Shown: piece by piece, positions 25,841 through 35,756 of the stretch
How positions within the stretch are numbered: the first letter of the stretch is position 1
How the letters are laid out: every line of letters begins with the position of its first letter
Source of the DNA: an uncultured Alphaproteobacteria bacterium
GTDB taxonomy: Bacteria; Pseudomonadota; Alphaproteobacteria; Rhodobacterales; Rhodobacteraceae
Direction of reading: 5' to 3'
DNA: 54,269 nucleotides
Assembly: GCA_929200255.1 (NCBI GenBank)
Contig: CAKMYZ010000020.1
Span: 1-54,269, forward strand
The notes under the pieces: model-generated
Database searches by the model: none
What the model was told of the DNA's origin: nothing
What the model saw: only the letters and a program-made list of their open reading frames with translations
Position numbers and translations under genes: made by a program

Positions 25841-27211
25841 TCAGCCGGCTTTGGCCTGACCAATCGTTGCACGGCGCGCAGAAAGTTCTTCTGCCACCAA
25901 GAATGCCAGTTCGAGCGACTGTGACGCGTTCAGACGCGGATCACAGGCCGTGTGGTAGCGGTCAGACAAATCTTCATCGGTTACCGCACGGACGCCACCC
26001 GTGCATTCGGTGACATCTTTACCGGTCATCTCGAAATGCACACCGCCGGGGATGGTCCCTTCGGCATTATGCACCGCAAAGAACTCCTTCACCTCACGCA
26101 GCACGCTTTCGAACGGACGGGTTTTGTAGCCCGTTGACGATTTGATCGTGTTCCCATGCATCGCATCACAGGTCCAAACTACATTGGCGCCTTCTTCCTG
26201 CACAGCCCTGATCAGACGTGGCAGGTGTTCACCTACTGACCCTGCACCAAAGCGCGCGATCAGTGTCAGACGCCCCGCTTCGTTGTCAGGGTTCAGCGAG
26301 GCCATCAGCGCTTTCAGGTGCCCAGACGTCATCGACGGGCCGCACTTAAGGCCAATGGGGTTCTGCACACCTTTGCAGAATTCCACATGCGCACCATCCG
26401 GCTGGCGTGTCCGATCACCGATCCAGATCATATGGCCGGACCCGGCCAGCCATTTGCCTGAGGTCGAATCGAGGCGGCACAGCGCCTCTTCATACTCAAG
26501 CAGCAAAGCTTCGTGACTGGTGTAGAAATCGACTGTCTGCAATTCGTGGTTCGTGTCTGTCGTCAGGCCAGCGGCTTCCATAAAATCAAGCGTATCGCTG
26601 ATCCGGGCGGCCATATCACTGTATTTTTGCACCTCATTGCCATCGGTAAAGCCCAGCGTCCACTTGTGAACCTGATGCACATTGGCAAAACCACCCGTCG
26701 AAAAAGCGCGCAGCAGGTTCAGCGTGGCTGCAGCCTGCAAGTAGGCCTGCAACATCCGCTCTGGGTCGGGTACACGGCTTTTCTCGGTGAAATCAAATCC
26801 GTTGATGATGTCGCCACGATAGCTTGGCAACTCGATACCATCCACGGTTTCAGTGGGCGCTGACCGCGGCTTGGCCATCTGGCCGGCCATACGGCCAACC
26901 TTCACCACAGGCACTTTCGCGCCATAGGTCAGGACCATCGCCATCTGCAGCATCACCTTGAAGGTGTCGCGGATACTGTCGGCTGCAAACTCGGCAAAGC
27001 TTTCGGCACAATCGCCACCTTGCAGCAAGAACGCCTCACCCCGGCTGACGGCGGCCAGCTCTGTACGTAAATTGCGGGCCTCTCCGGCAAAAACCAAGGG
27101 CGGATAGCTGGCAAGACGGGCCTCAACTGCGCCAAGCGCGGTTGCGTCCGTATACTCAGGCATCTGAACCCGGGGCTTTTTGCGCCAGTCAGATTTTCGC
27201 CAGTCAGTCAT
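25841..27211 (-). CDS. Class II 3-deoxy-7-phosphoheptulonate synthase
   Basis: A 456-residue enzyme that condenses phosphoenolpyruvate and erythrose 4-phosphate, the first step of the shikimate pathway. It belongs to the plant-like class [16 protein letters not shown] carries the metal-binding Cys, followed by [41 protein letters not shown] and the C-terminal [23 protein letters not shown] nine bases upstream supports the ATG at 27211. It stands alone, reading away from the GlxA-type regulator. Confidence 0.95.
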   Translation of the reverse strand: MTDWRKSDWRKKPRVQMPEYTDATALGAVEARLASYPPLVFAGEARNLRTELAAVSRGEAFLLQGGDCAESFAEFAADSIRDTFKVMLQMAMVLTYGAKVPVVKVGRMAGQMAKPRSAPTETVDGIELPSYRGDIINGFDFTEKSRVPDPERMLQAYLQAAATLNLLRAFSTGGFANVHQVHKWTLGFTDGNEVQKYSDMAARISDTLDFMEAAGLTTDTNHELQTVDFYTSHEALLLEYEEALCRLDSTSGKWLAGSGHMIWIGDRTRQPDGAHVEFCKGVQNPIGLKCGPSMTSGHLKALMASLNPDNEAGRLTLIARFGAGSVGEHLPRLIRAVQEEGANVVWTCDAMHGNTIKSSTGYKTRPFESVLREVKEFFAVHNAEGTIPGGVHFEMTGKDVTECTGGVRAVTDEDLSDRYHTACDPRLNASQSLELAFLVAEELSARRATIGQAKAG

Positions 27212-27403
27212 CGTCTTGCTCCATTCCACGATAGGTTAGCGGTATCACCGGTTGCGTATAACGTGACGCCTCATCCGCGCCAATGGCAAAATGTGCGGCA
27301 AAACCGGTGCTCTTTCTTTCGGTAGTTCGCGGCTTTTTGACCTTGAACGCCCCGCGCAAACCTGCTCAGGTTTCTATGGCAACATGCGGCACGGAAAGTT
27401 CAA

Positions 27404-28405
27404 ATGTCGATAGAACCTCAAATCGTTGATGTGGATCACACCGGCAAGCCGCGCCGCTTTGTTTTTGTGCTTATGAAGAATTTTACGATGCTGTGTTTCG
27501 CGGCTGCCGTAGAAAGCCTGCGCATTGCCAATCGGACTGCGGGCAAAGAGCTGTACACTTGGGAGATCATCGCCGAAGGCGGCGAGAATGCAGTATGTTC
27601 AAACGGCTGCGCCTTTCACGTCGACAATGATCTGTTTGAGTTGGACCGCGATGATACCGTCATGCTCTGTGGTGGCATTGACGTCCAACAAGCCACAACC
27701 AAGCGTACCCTGAATTGGCTGCGTCGCGAAGCGCGGCGCGGTGTGACAATCGCAGGCCTTTGCACCGCAGGGTTTACCATGGCCAAGGCTGGATTGCTGG
27801 GTGGCAAAAAGGCGACGATTCACTGGGAAAACCAGGATAGTTTCGCCGAGGAATTCGATGAGGTCGAGCTGACCAAGTCGGTCTTTGTGGTCGACGGCAA
27901 CCGGATTACCACTGCGGGCGGCACTGCCTCAATCGACCTGATGATCAAACTGATTGCAGATCAGCACGGCGAGGATCTTGCAAATGCGGTCGCCGATATC
28001 CTGATCTATTCTTCCATCCGCACAGATCAAGACACCCAGCGGCTATCGATCCCCACCCGCATCGGCGTCAGGCACCCCAAGCTGAGCCGGGTCATTCAAA
28101 TGATGGAACAGAATATTGAAGAACCGATCAGCCCAGCGGTTCTGGCCAAGGACGTGGGCATGTCGACCCGCCAGCTTGAACGCCTGTTTCGACGTTATCT
28201 TTCCCGTAGCCCAAAGCGTTACTATATGGAGCTACGCCTGCAAAAGGCGCGCAATCTGCTGATGCAGACGGATATGACAGTGATCAATGTGGCGCTCGCC
28301 TGTGGTTTTGCTTCACCGTCGCATTTCTCGAAATGTTACCGATCGCACTACGACACAACACCGTATCGCGAGCGTGGGAGCCATGCCGCACGATTGTCGA
28401 TCTGA
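27404..28405 (+). CDS. GlxA-family AraC-type transcriptional regulator
   Basis: A 333-residue regulator. The N-terminal DJ-1/PfpI-like domain includes MLCGGIDVQQA and the nucleophile-elbow region GLCTAGFTMAKAGLL; the C-terminal part is an AraC double helix-turn-helix (LAKDVGMSTRQLERLFRRYLSRSPKRYYMELRLQKARNLLMQT, here described by its 28140-28270 span). The Cys at the elbow is present, so ligand sensing or a remaining enzymatic role is possible. Relatives control glycine-betaine, carnitine or amino-acid catabolism, but no such genes adjoin it. The DUF1963 gene follows after ten bases. Confidence 0.88.
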   Translation: MSIEPQIVDVDHTGKPRRFVFVLMKNFTMLCFAAAVESLRIANRTAGKELYTWEIIAEGGENAVCSNGCAFHVDNDLFELDRDDTVMLCGGIDVQQATTKRTLNWLRREARRGVTIAGLCTAGFTMAKAGLLGGKKATIHWENQDSFAEEFDEVELTKSVFVVDGNRITTAGGTASIDLMIKLIADQHGEDLANAVADILIYSSIRTDQDTQRLSIPTRIGVRHPKLSRVIQMMEQNIEEPISPAVLAKDVGMSTRQLERLFRRYLSRSPKRYYMELRLQKARNLLMQTDMTVINVALACGFASPSHFSKCYRSHYDTTPYRERGSHAARLSI

Positions 28406-28415
28406 CCGGCATCTG

Positions 28416-29930
28416 ATGCGACGCATTCTCATCAAGCTGTTCTTTGCGGCTGTTGCTGTTCCCACCATCGCGGCGGCCTTCTACGCCAAAGCGACTGATG
28501 ACACGCAGATGCAAACAACCGTGGCCATTGGCCTGCTACTGCTTTTGCCCATCGCGGCCTTTCTTGGATTGCTGCATCCCGGTGACAAACCGGATGAACA
28601 AAGCGATGCAGCCGCGGCGGCGCCCAATCCCTGCAAGGACGCTGGCTTGGCAAGGCTAAGCCGAACGGACACCGAACACCCCGCTGATCGCATCGATGCA
28701 GCACATGTCAAAACGCAGGCATTCCGGCGATCTGCCGGAATCACATTGGTGCGCAGCCCGCGCGCCAAGACCGACATCCTTACCGAGGGGACAAGTTGGT
28801 TGGGCGGAGCCCCTGCCCTGGGTAATATGCCCTGGCCGCGCACAGAAGCCGGCACGCCGCTACATCATCTGGCACAGATTGACCTTTCTTCATTGCCGCA
28901 GGACGCACTCCCGGCGCAGATGCCACGCACCGGGGCGCTGGCGTTTTTTGTTCCGACAACGCGGGATCCCATGCTGCCTGCCAAGGTCGTGTATGTTACA
29001 CAAACCGATCCAAAGCCCACGCCTTTGCCTGACGATCTGCCTCTGCTTTATGAGGGGGAAAACTGGGGCTACTACATCAAAGGGCACACTCCGCAAACGG
29101 CACCGCGGACTTTCCCACGCTGGCCCATCACCGCCATGGCACCCCCTGCTTCAGACCCAGACGATAGTGCCGTGGCCAATGCCTATATGACGATGAAGTT
29201 TCCCGACCAGGGCACACGCCACATCTCAGCGCAGAAATACGCCAAATCGGTTCCGGGCTTTGGGCGCGCGTTCTTCTGGGATACGGCGCAGCGGTTTGCC
29301 AACTCGCTGTTTGTCGCATTGGACAGCTATAACCGGACGCTGGATAAGGCGCGAAACCGCGTCGCCAATTTTGGCGACTGTTATCAGAATGACCTTGATA
29401 CGTTGATCGCGCAGCATGACTATTTTGCCGGAACCGTTGATGAAGTCACTGGCTGGGCATTGGAACATGCCCCGTGGGACCGGATGCAGAGCACGGATAT
29501 CGCCCAATTGCAGCACTACTTCGGGCTCATCAAGCCACTGCATGGGCAAGCTGCGCCGCTCCAGCCGTTTTACAAAGGTTCACCTGGTGAGTTACGTAGC
29601 GTCGGCGACGCCGCAAACACCACATTGATTGCTGCGGCCACCGGTGATTGGCGAACATATCACAATCTGCCAGCAGCCGTACGGGACGACATCGATACGC
29701 ATTGGCGACTGCCTGAAAATGGTTGCCGCCACCAAATGTTTGGGCGCGGCACAGCCGTCCAAACGGCCGTCGAGGAACACGCCCATGATCACCTGCTATT
29801 GCAGCTGCAATCAGACGACCTGCACCATTGGATGTGGGGCGATGACGGGGTAATCCAGTTCTGGATCAGTGATGCGGCCCTCGCTGCGCGCGATTGGGAT
29901 CAGGTTGAGGTCACCATCGAGGGGCACTAG
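28416..29930 (+). CDS. DUF1963 (YwqG-like) membrane-anchored protein
   Basis: A protein of about 504 residues. The N-terminus has two hydrophobic segments (about 4-22 and 34-53) that would anchor it in the inner membrane. The main domain is DUF1963: TSWLGGAPALGNMPWPRTEAGTP followed by LAQIDLSS, and later HQMFGRG and DDLHHWMWGDDGVIQFWI. The function of this family is not established. The start is inferred: the ATG at 28416 places the first helix at the N-terminus; the open frame extends back to 28287 inside the regulator gene. It may be cotranscribed with that regulator. Confidence 0.75.
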   Translation: MRRILIKLFFAAVAVPTIAAAFYAKATDDTQMQTTVAIGLLLLLPIAAFLGLLHPGDKPDEQSDAAAAAPNPCKDAGLARLSRTDTEHPADRIDAAHVKTQAFRRSAGITLVRSPRAKTDILTEGTSWLGGAPALGNMPWPRTEAGTPLHHLAQIDLSSLPQDALPAQMPRTGALAFFVPTTRDPMLPAKVVYVTQTDPKPTPLPDDLPLLYEGENWGYYIKGHTPQTAPRTFPRWPITAMAPPASDPDDSAVANAYMTMKFPDQGTRHISAQKYAKSVPGFGRAFFWDTAQRFANSLFVALDSYNRTLDKARNRVANFGDCYQNDLDTLIAQHDYFAGTVDEVTGWALEHAPWDRMQSTDIAQLQHYFGLIKPLHGQAAPLQPFYKGSPGELRSVGDAANTTLIAAATGDWRTYHNLPAAVRDDIDTHWRLPENGCRHQMFGRGTAVQTAVEEHAHDHLLLQLQSDDLHHWMWGDDGVIQFWISDAALAARDWDQVEVTIEGH

Positions 29931-30090
29931 CGGAAAAACGGCGATTCTCCGGTCCACAGGGCAAGCAAAAGCCAAATAGCCTTCCAGATCGGTCGCTAAA
30001 GGGACATTGGCCTTGTGTTCTGACTTTCCTTTTGGAAACTCCCTGCTAATCTGCGCGGCAGGATGAGGATATCCAATAGGGAGATAAAAA

Positions 30091-31284
30091 TTGAAAAACC
30101 TACTTTTGGCGACATCTGCTGTCGCGATGATGGCTGGCGGCGCATATGCCGATGCCCACAGCGAAGTGAAAATCGGGGTGATCCTCGGCTTCACCGGCCC
30201 ACTTGAATCCATCACACCCGCAATGGGCGACGGCGCTGAGCTGGCCATGGCGGAAGTCACCGAATCCGGGGCGCTGCTGGACGGCATGACCGTCACTTCC
30301 GTACGCGGTGACAGCACATGCATCGACGCCGGTGCAGCGACAGCTGCGGCAGAGCGTCTGGTCACGTCTGACGGCGTTGCTGCCATCATGGGTGCGGATT
30401 GCTCCGGTGTTACGGGTGCCATCCTGCAAAACGTCGCACGCGCCAATGGCGTTGTGATGATTTCACCTTCGGCCACATCCCCTGGCCTTTCCACAGCCGA
30501 GGATGACGGTCTCTTCTTCCGCACAGCCCCATCTGATGCGCGTCAGGGCGTGATCATCACCAACATCCTGCAAGATCGCGGTGTCAGCGAAGTCGCTTTG
30601 ACCTACACCAACAACGACTACGGCAAGGGTCTTGCCGATGCGTTCCAGGCCGAGTTCGAAGCAGCCGGCGGCACTGTCACCATCTCTGCCGCTCACGAAG
30701 ACGGCAAAGCAGACTACTCTGCCGAAGTTGGCGCGCTGGCTTCTGCCGGTGGTGAAGTGCTGGTTGTTGCTGGCTACGTTGACCAAGGTGGGTCTGGGAT
30801 CATCCGTTCCGCGCTCGACACAGGTGCGTTTGACACGTTCTACGTCCCCGATGGGATGGTCGGCGTAAAGCTGAACGAAAACTTTGGCGCTGAACTGAAC
30901 GGATCATACGGTGCCTACCCCGGAACAGACAGCCCGGGTGCTGCAAAATTTGTTGAACTGGCAGCAGCGGCTGGCTTTGACGGCACCGGCGCGTTTTCAC
31001 CTGAAAGCTACGATGCGGCAGCGCTGATCATGTTGGCGATGCAGGCAGCAGGGTCCACAGATTCGGCTGATTTCAAGGATCACGTATTTGACGTGGCCAA
31101 CGCACCGGGCGAACAGATCTTCCCAGGTGATCTGCAAAAAGCGCTTGAGCTGATCGCAGCCGGCCAGGACGTGGACTACGTCGGGGCCTCGGCGGTGGAG
31201 CTGATCGGCCCCGGTGAATCAGCAGGAAACTACCAGGAAATCGAATTCGCCGACGGCGTGTATTCGACCATCGGTTACCGCTAA
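30091..31284 (+). CDS. livK: Branched-chain amino acid ABC transporter binding protein
   Basis: A 397-residue periplasmic receptor of the leucine/branched-chain amino-acid type. The signal peptide ends near AYA at residue 20. The mature start is SEVKIGVILGFTGPLES, and later come ADCSGVTGAILQNVARANGV and SPSATSPGLS, all typical. Translation starts at TTG, preceded by a strong GGGAG six bases upstream; no ATG with a ribosome site gives a complete signal peptide. The ligand could be another amino acid or amide, since this family is broad. A strong terminator-like hairpin follows and the ATPase gene starts 92 bases on. Confidence 0.9.
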   Translation: MKNLLLATSAVAMMAGGAYADAHSEVKIGVILGFTGPLESITPAMGDGAELAMAEVTESGALLDGMTVTSVRGDSTCIDAGAATAAAERLVTSDGVAAIMGADCSGVTGAILQNVARANGVVMISPSATSPGLSTAEDDGLFFRTAPSDARQGVIITNILQDRGVSEVALTYTNNDYGKGLADAFQAEFEAAGGTVTISAAHEDGKADYSAEVGALASAGGEVLVVAGYVDQGGSGIIRSALDTGAFDTFYVPDGMVGVKLNENFGAELNGSYGAYPGTDSPGAAKFVELAAAAGFDGTGAFSPESYDAAALIMLAMQAAGSTDSADFKDHVFDVANAPGEQIFPGDLQKALELIAAGQDVDYVGASAVELIGPGESAGNYQEIEFADGVYSTIGYR

Positions 31285-31300
31285 ACAGGTCTGACAAGAC

Positions 31301-31335
31301 AAAGCGGCGCGAGGGTTCTGCCCCCGCGCCGCTTT
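31301..31335 (+). terminator. Hairpin between livK and livG
   Basis: An 11-bp perfect stem (AAAGCGGCGCG / CGCGCCGCTTT) encloses a 13-base loop. It sits 16 bases after livK and 41 bases before livG. It probably attenuates transcription into the ATPase and permease genes. Confidence 0.8.
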
Positions 31336-31376
31336 CGCACATGACATGCCGGCAAGCGCATGAAAGGGACATTGGG

Positions 31377-32156
31377 ATGATCGTCGTTGAGAATGTGGTC
31401 AAAACCTTTGGTGGCTTCAAAGCCGTCGACGGAGCATCGTTGACCATCAATGAAGGCACCATCACCGGGCTGATCGGACCAAATGGCGCCGGAAAAACAA
31501 CACTTTTCAATGTGATCGCGGGCGTTCTTAAACCTTCATCCGGCAAAGTTGTGATGCATGGTGAGGACATCACCGGACTGCCTCCGCATGAATTGTTCCA
31601 CAAAGGGCTGCTGCGCACCTTCCAGATTGCGCATGAGTTTTCATCAATGACGGTGCGCGAAAACCTGATGATGGTTCCCAGCGGCCAATCTGGTGAGGCA
31701 CTGTGGAATGCATGGTTTGGCCGCAAACGGATCGCCGATGAAGAACGCGCGTTGCAGGCCAAGGCCGATGAAGTCATCGAGTTTCTGACAATTGAACACC
31801 TCAAAGAGGAAAAAGCGGGTAACCTCTCGGGCGGGCAGAAAAAACTGCTGGAGCTGGGGCGAACCATGATGGTCGACGCCCGCATCGTGTTTCTGGACGA
31901 GGTGGGTGCAGGCGTGAACCGCACCCTGCTGAACACCATCGGGGATGCGATCCTGCGTCTGAACAAAGAACGCAACTACACATTCGTGGTGATCGAACAC
32001 GACATGGATTTTATCGACCGCCTCTGCGACCCGGTGATCTGTATGGCCGAGGGCCATGTGCTCGCCGAGGGCACGCTGGACGAAATCAAGGCAAATGAAC
32101 AGGTCATCGAAGCCTATCTGGGCACCGGCCTGAAAAACAAAGAGATGGTGGGCTGA
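31377..32156 (+). CDS. livG: Branched-chain amino acid ABC transporter ATPase LivG
   Basis: A 259-residue ABC ATPase with Walker A GPNGAGKTTLF, signature LSGGQKKLLELGR, Walker B IVFLDEVGAGVN and a switch His in FVVIEHDMDFI. The pattern QIAHEFSSMTVRENLM is typical of the LivG subfamily. The ATG at 31377 follows a GGGAC site; the open frame to 31341 would reach back towards the terminator and lacks family sequence. It pairs with LivF to drive the LivHM permease. Confidence 0.93.
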   Translation: MIVVENVVKTFGGFKAVDGASLTINEGTITGLIGPNGAGKTTLFNVIAGVLKPSSGKVVMHGEDITGLPPHELFHKGLLRTFQIAHEFSSMTVRENLMMVPSGQSGEALWNAWFGRKRIADEERALQAKADEVIEFLTIEHLKEEKAGNLSGGQKKLLELGRTMMVDARIVFLDEVGAGVNRTLLNTIGDAILRLNKERNYTFVVIEHDMDFIDRLCDPVICMAEGHVLAEGTLDEIKANEQVIEAYLGTGLKNKEMVG

Positions 32157-32235
32157 TGCGCTTCGCAATCAAAGCGCATAGAAAGCCACGCCAAACTGCG
32201 TGGGGGCACACACGCCAACGAAGGGGAAGCCCAAC

Positions 32236-32394
32236 ATGAAATTCCTGTTAACCGTTCTTTTCGGAGCCATTCTGGGCTCTACCGCGACGTTCTACTACAT
32301 CTACGCCAACCACGCGGACGCCGCCGAACAGGCGCTGATGCGCGAAACGTTGACGACCTATGTCCCATTTCTTGAAGAGTATGTTAATCCGTGA
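32236..32394 (+). CDS. Small single-span membrane protein within the liv operon
   Basis: A 52-residue protein with one hydrophobic N-terminal helix (MKFLLTVLFGAILGSTATFYY) and a short polar, acidic tail. An AAGGGGAAG lies eight bases before the ATG, and the TGA stop overlaps the GTG start of livF (GTGA), so the two are translationally coupled. Position and coupling make it a likely expressed part of this operon, perhaps an accessory subunit or assembly factor of the transporter. It may also be only a coupling leader peptide. I do not recognise a family. Confidence 0.65.
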   Translation: MKFLLTVLFGAILGSTATFYYIYANHADAAEQALMRETLTTYVPFLEEYVNP

Positions 32395-33218
32395 ATGACA
32401 ATCCCTACCAGAACGATCGTGGCAACAAGGATCGTTCCATCACCAAGACCAATGATACCAGCAAGGACACTGTTACCTATCGCGCGGGCGGCAGTACCGC
32501 TGCCAGCGGAGAGCCGTTCCTGATCGGCGATGCGATGACCGGCGGGTACGGCAAAGGCCCCGATATTCTGCACAACTGCACGATTGCCGCCGAAAAAGGC
32601 GAGATTGCCGTGATCGTCGGCCCAAATGGCGCGGGTAAATCGACCGCGATGAAGGCCGTCTTTGGCATGCTCAACGTCAACGAAGGTGCTGTGCGGTTGG
32701 ATGGGGAAGATATCACCCATCTGTCCCCACAGGAACGCGTTATCAAAGGCATGGGGTTTGTCCCGCAAGTTGCCAATATCTTTACGTCGATGACGGTCGA
32801 AGAAAACCTTGAAATGGGTGCCTTCATCCGGCGTGATGATTTCAGCGATACAATGGCGCAGGTCTATGACCTGTTCCCGATCCTTAAGGACAAGCGCAAC
32901 CAACCAGCGGGTGAATTGTCAGGCGGTCAGCGTCAGCAGGTTGCCGTGGGCCGGGCGCTAATGACCCAACCCAAGGTACTGATGCTGGATGAGCCAACGG
33001 CCGGTGTCTCTCCCATTGTCATGGACGAATTGTTTGACCGGATTATCGAGGTTGCGCGCACCGGTATCCCGATCCTGATGGTGGAACAGAACGCTCGCCA
33101 AGCACTTGAAATTGCAGATAAAGCCTATGTCCTTGTGCAGGGGCGCAATGCCCACACCGGCACGGGCAAGGAACTGCTCGCCGATGAAGAGGTTCGGCGG
33201 AGTTTCCTGGGCGGATGA
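32391..33218 (+). CDS. livF: Branched-chain amino acid ABC transporter ATPase LivF
   Basis: A 275-residue ABC ATPase with Walker A GPNGAGKSTAM, the LivF-type VPQVANIFTSMTVEENLEMG, signature LSGGQRQQVAVGRA, Walker B VLMLDEPTAGVSP and switch region LMVEQNARQA. It starts at GTG within the stop of the small upstream gene. About 45 hydrophilic N-terminal residues precede the ABC domain, longer than the usual LivF of some 235 residues. There is no intervening stop and the next in-frame ATG lies within the ABC domain region (MTGGYGKG), so the long form is likely. Confidence 0.92.
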   Translation: MNDNPYQNDRGNKDRSITKTNDTSKDTVTYRAGGSTAASGEPFLIGDAMTGGYGKGPDILHNCTIAAEKGEIAVIVGPNGAGKSTAMKAVFGMLNVNEGAVRLDGEDITHLSPQERVIKGMGFVPQVANIFTSMTVEENLEMGAFIRRDDFSDTMAQVYDLFPILKDKRNQPAGELSGGQRQQVAVGRALMTQPKVLMLDEPTAGVSPIVMDELFDRIIEVARTGIPILMVEQNARQALEIADKAYVLVQGRNAHTGTGKELLADEEVRRSFLGG

Positions 33219-33355
33219 CAATGCAAGACTTCCGCCGTAAGACGTTGCCCGGCCCTGCTGCTGCCACCGCCGATGTCATCACCTGCGCGCACCAGAGTGG
33301 AGCCTGTGAGGTGCTCACAATGAATAACTCGTTGAATTCCAAGGGTGATCTTTAG

Positions 33356-34366
33356 ATGGACTTTCTAAACGCAATCGTCGCATTGGCGAACTTCGTCATT
33401 GTGCCCGGCCTTGCCTACGGCGCGCAACTTGCCATCGGGGCATTGGGTGTCACGATGATCTACGGCATTCTGCGCTTTTCCAACTTCGCCCATGGCGACA
33501 CGATGGCCTTTGGGACCGCGATCACCATTTTATTCACAACGCTGCTAACCAGCATGGGCATCACCTTTGGCCCCCTGCCCACGGCATTGCTTGCCCTGCC
33601 CGTCGGCATTGGTGCGACTATCCTTTTGCTGCTTGGCACCGACTGGGGCGTCTATAAATTCTATCGCCAGCAAAAGGCGTCGCCTGTGATCCTTGTGATC
33701 GTATCCATGGGCGTGATGTTTGTGATGAACGGCATCGTGCGATTTATCATTGGCGTGCGCGATATCCGCTTTGCCGATGGTGAGCGGTTCATCATCACCG
33801 CCCGTAACTTTAAAGAGGCAACCGGCCTCAACGAAGGGTTGGCGATCAAAACCACCCAAGCGATCACACTGGTCGTGGCCTTTGTCGTCATGGCGCTGCT
33901 CTTTTGGTTCCTCAACAAGACCCGCACAGGCAAATCCATGCGGGCGTTTTCGGACAACGAAGATCTTGCCCTTTTGTCGGGCATCAACCCTGACTGGGTG
34001 GTCAAAGTAACATGGATGATTGTGGCCGCTTTGGCGACAACCGCCGGTGTGCTTTATGGCTTGGACAAGTCCTTCAAGGCCTTCACCTATTTCCAACTGC
34101 TGCTGCCGATCTTTGCCGCCGCCATTGTCGGCGGTCTGGGCAACCCGATCGGGGCCATCGCAGGTGGGTTTGTGATCGCCTTCAGCGAGGTCACAATCAC
34201 CTACGCGTGGAAAAAAGTACTGGTTTACCTGATGCCGGAAAGCCTTGAGCCTGATGGCCTCGTCCAACTTCTTTCCACCGACTACAAGTTTGCCGTCAGC
34301 TTTGCGATCCTGATTATCGTTCTGCTGTTCAAACCGACCGGCCTATTCAAGGGGCAATCCGTATGA
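33356..34366 (+). CDS. livH: Branched-chain amino acid ABC transporter permease LivH
   Basis: A 336-residue inner-membrane permease with about eight to nine helices. The opening GLAYGAQLAIGALGVTMIYGILRFSNFAHGD is the family signature, and the late AAAIVGGLGNPIGAIAGGFVIAFSE forms the typical cytoplasmic loop and helix. The 137-base gap after livF contains no gene; the start is the first ATG in frame. It overlaps livM by ATGA. Confidence 0.93.
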   Translation: MDFLNAIVALANFVIVPGLAYGAQLAIGALGVTMIYGILRFSNFAHGDTMAFGTAITILFTTLLTSMGITFGPLPTALLALPVGIGATILLLLGTDWGVYKFYRQQKASPVILVIVSMGVMFVMNGIVRFIIGVRDIRFADGERFIITARNFKEATGLNEGLAIKTTQAITLVVAFVVMALLFWFLNKTRTGKSMRAFSDNEDLALLSGINPDWVVKVTWMIVAALATTAGVLYGLDKSFKAFTYFQLLLPIFAAAIVGGLGNPIGAIAGGFVIAFSEVTITYAWKKVLVYLMPESLEPDGLVQLLSTDYKFAVSFAILIIVLLFKPTGLFKGQSV

Positions 34367-35700
34367 GTACCACCGTCAGAGATACCGCCCTTTTCGGCTT
34401 TGTCGCCCTCTTGCTGATCGGCACCGGAATATTCCAGGGCTGGAATTCGGCCCTGCTGATCCTGAACATGGGTCTGATTTCGGCCATTATGGCGTTAGGC
34501 GTGAACCTGCAATGGGGCTTTGCGGGGCTGTTTAACATCGGAGTCATGGGTTTCGTGGCTTTGGGTGGTTTGGCCGCTGTCCTGATCTCTATGCCGCCAA
34601 CACCGGGTGCCTGGGCTGCCGGCGGCGCATGGCGCATCATTCTGGGCCTATTACTTGGGGCAGCAACTGTCATCGCTGCCGTCATGGTACGAAAGCAGCT
34701 CCAGGGCCGGGCGCGCGGATTGGCGACGCTGACAATCCTGATCGCAGGCTTCTTTCTCTACCGCGCCGTCTTTGACGGCGGCGTCATCTTTGTTGAGGCG
34801 ATCGACCCCGCCTCGGCTGGGAATATTGGCGGGTTGAACTTCGGCGGTGCCGAGAATTACCGCGACTGGGGCTGGCTTACGCTTATTTCTTGGCCCGTTG
34901 GTGGATTGCTTGCCGCCGGGGCCGCATGGATCATTGGCAAGACGGCCCTTGGTCTGCGCTCTGACTATTTGGCGATTGCAACGCTGGGCATCGCAGAGAT
35001 CATCATCGCCATCCTCAAAAACGAGGATTGGCTGGCCCGTGGTGTCAAAAATACCATCGGCCTGCCCCGGCCTGTCCCATATGAGGTCGAACTGCAGAAC
35101 GACGCGGGCTTTGTCGAACGCGCGGCAAGCCTTGGGCTGGATCCCGTCACAGCGTCAACCCTGTACACAAAAATGGCATATGCGGTCCTGTTCACTTTGG
35201 TGCTTTTGGTCCTGCTTTGGCTGGCGCAAAAAGCACTAAGCAGCCCATGGGGCCGGATGATGCGCGCGATCCGTGACAATGAAGTCGCAGCCGAAGCCAT
35301 GGGTAAAGATGTCAAAGGACGCCACTTGCAGATATTCATCCTTGGATCAGCCATTTGCGGGATCGCAGGGGCCATGATGACAACGCTTGATGGACAATTG
35401 ACCCCAACCTCTTATCAACCGCTGCGCTTTACCTTTCTTGTCTGGGTCATGGTGATTGTTGGTGGCTCCGGCAATAACTTTGGGGCAGTCCTTGGGGGCA
35501 TGTTGATCTGGTGGCTGTGGATTCAGGTTGAACCGCTTGGCCTCAGCCTGATGAACCTTCTGAGCAGCGGACTCGAAGACGGCAGTAGCCTCAAAGAGCG
35601 CATGATCGAGTCGGCGGCGCATATGCGATTGCTGACCATGGGCCTGCTGATGTTATTGGTGCTGCGGTTTAGCCCGCGCGGGTTGATTCCCGAACGCTAG
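34363..35700 (+). CDS. livM: Branched-chain amino acid ABC transporter permease LivM
   Basis: A 445-residue inner-membrane permease. Family features are ALGVNLQWGFAGLFNIGVMGFVALGG, LRSDYLAIATLGIAEIIIAIL and the cytoplasmic loop RMMRAIRDNEVAAEAMGKD. It is longer than many LivM proteins because of inserts in the first half around residues 85-160. It completes the transporter; the penicillin-acylase-like gene starts 56 bases after its stop and may be cotranscribed. Confidence 0.92.
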   Translation: MSTTVRDTALFGFVALLLIGTGIFQGWNSALLILNMGLISAIMALGVNLQWGFAGLFNIGVMGFVALGGLAAVLISMPPTPGAWAAGGAWRIILGLLLGAATVIAAVMVRKQLQGRARGLATLTILIAGFFLYRAVFDGGVIFVEAIDPASAGNIGGLNFGGAENYRDWGWLTLISWPVGGLLAAGAAWIIGKTALGLRSDYLAIATLGIAEIIIAILKNEDWLARGVKNTIGLPRPVPYEVELQNDAGFVERAASLGLDPVTASTLYTKMAYAVLFTLVLLVLLWLAQKALSSPWGRMMRAIRDNEVAAEAMGKDVKGRHLQIFILGSAICGIAGAMMTTLDGQLTPTSYQPLRFTFLVWVMVIVGGSGNNFGAVLGGMLIWWLWIQVEPLGLSLMNLLSSGLEDGSSLKERMIESAAHMRLLTMGLLMLLVLRFSPRGLIPER

Positions 35701-35756
35701 CTTGTCCTTGGCGTCTGCCCTGCTAAACAGGGAAGATCGCAAATGCAGAGGGTCCA

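Noticed and set aside
29811..30524. 237-residue minus-strand open frame at the livK start
   Set aside because: It spans the end of the DUF1963 gene and the livK signal peptide antisense; low-complexity Ala/Ser/Pro composition.
31073..31975. 300-residue minus-strand open frame
   Set aside because: It lies antisense to livK and livG and is Ser/Arg/Pro-rich, typical of a shadow.
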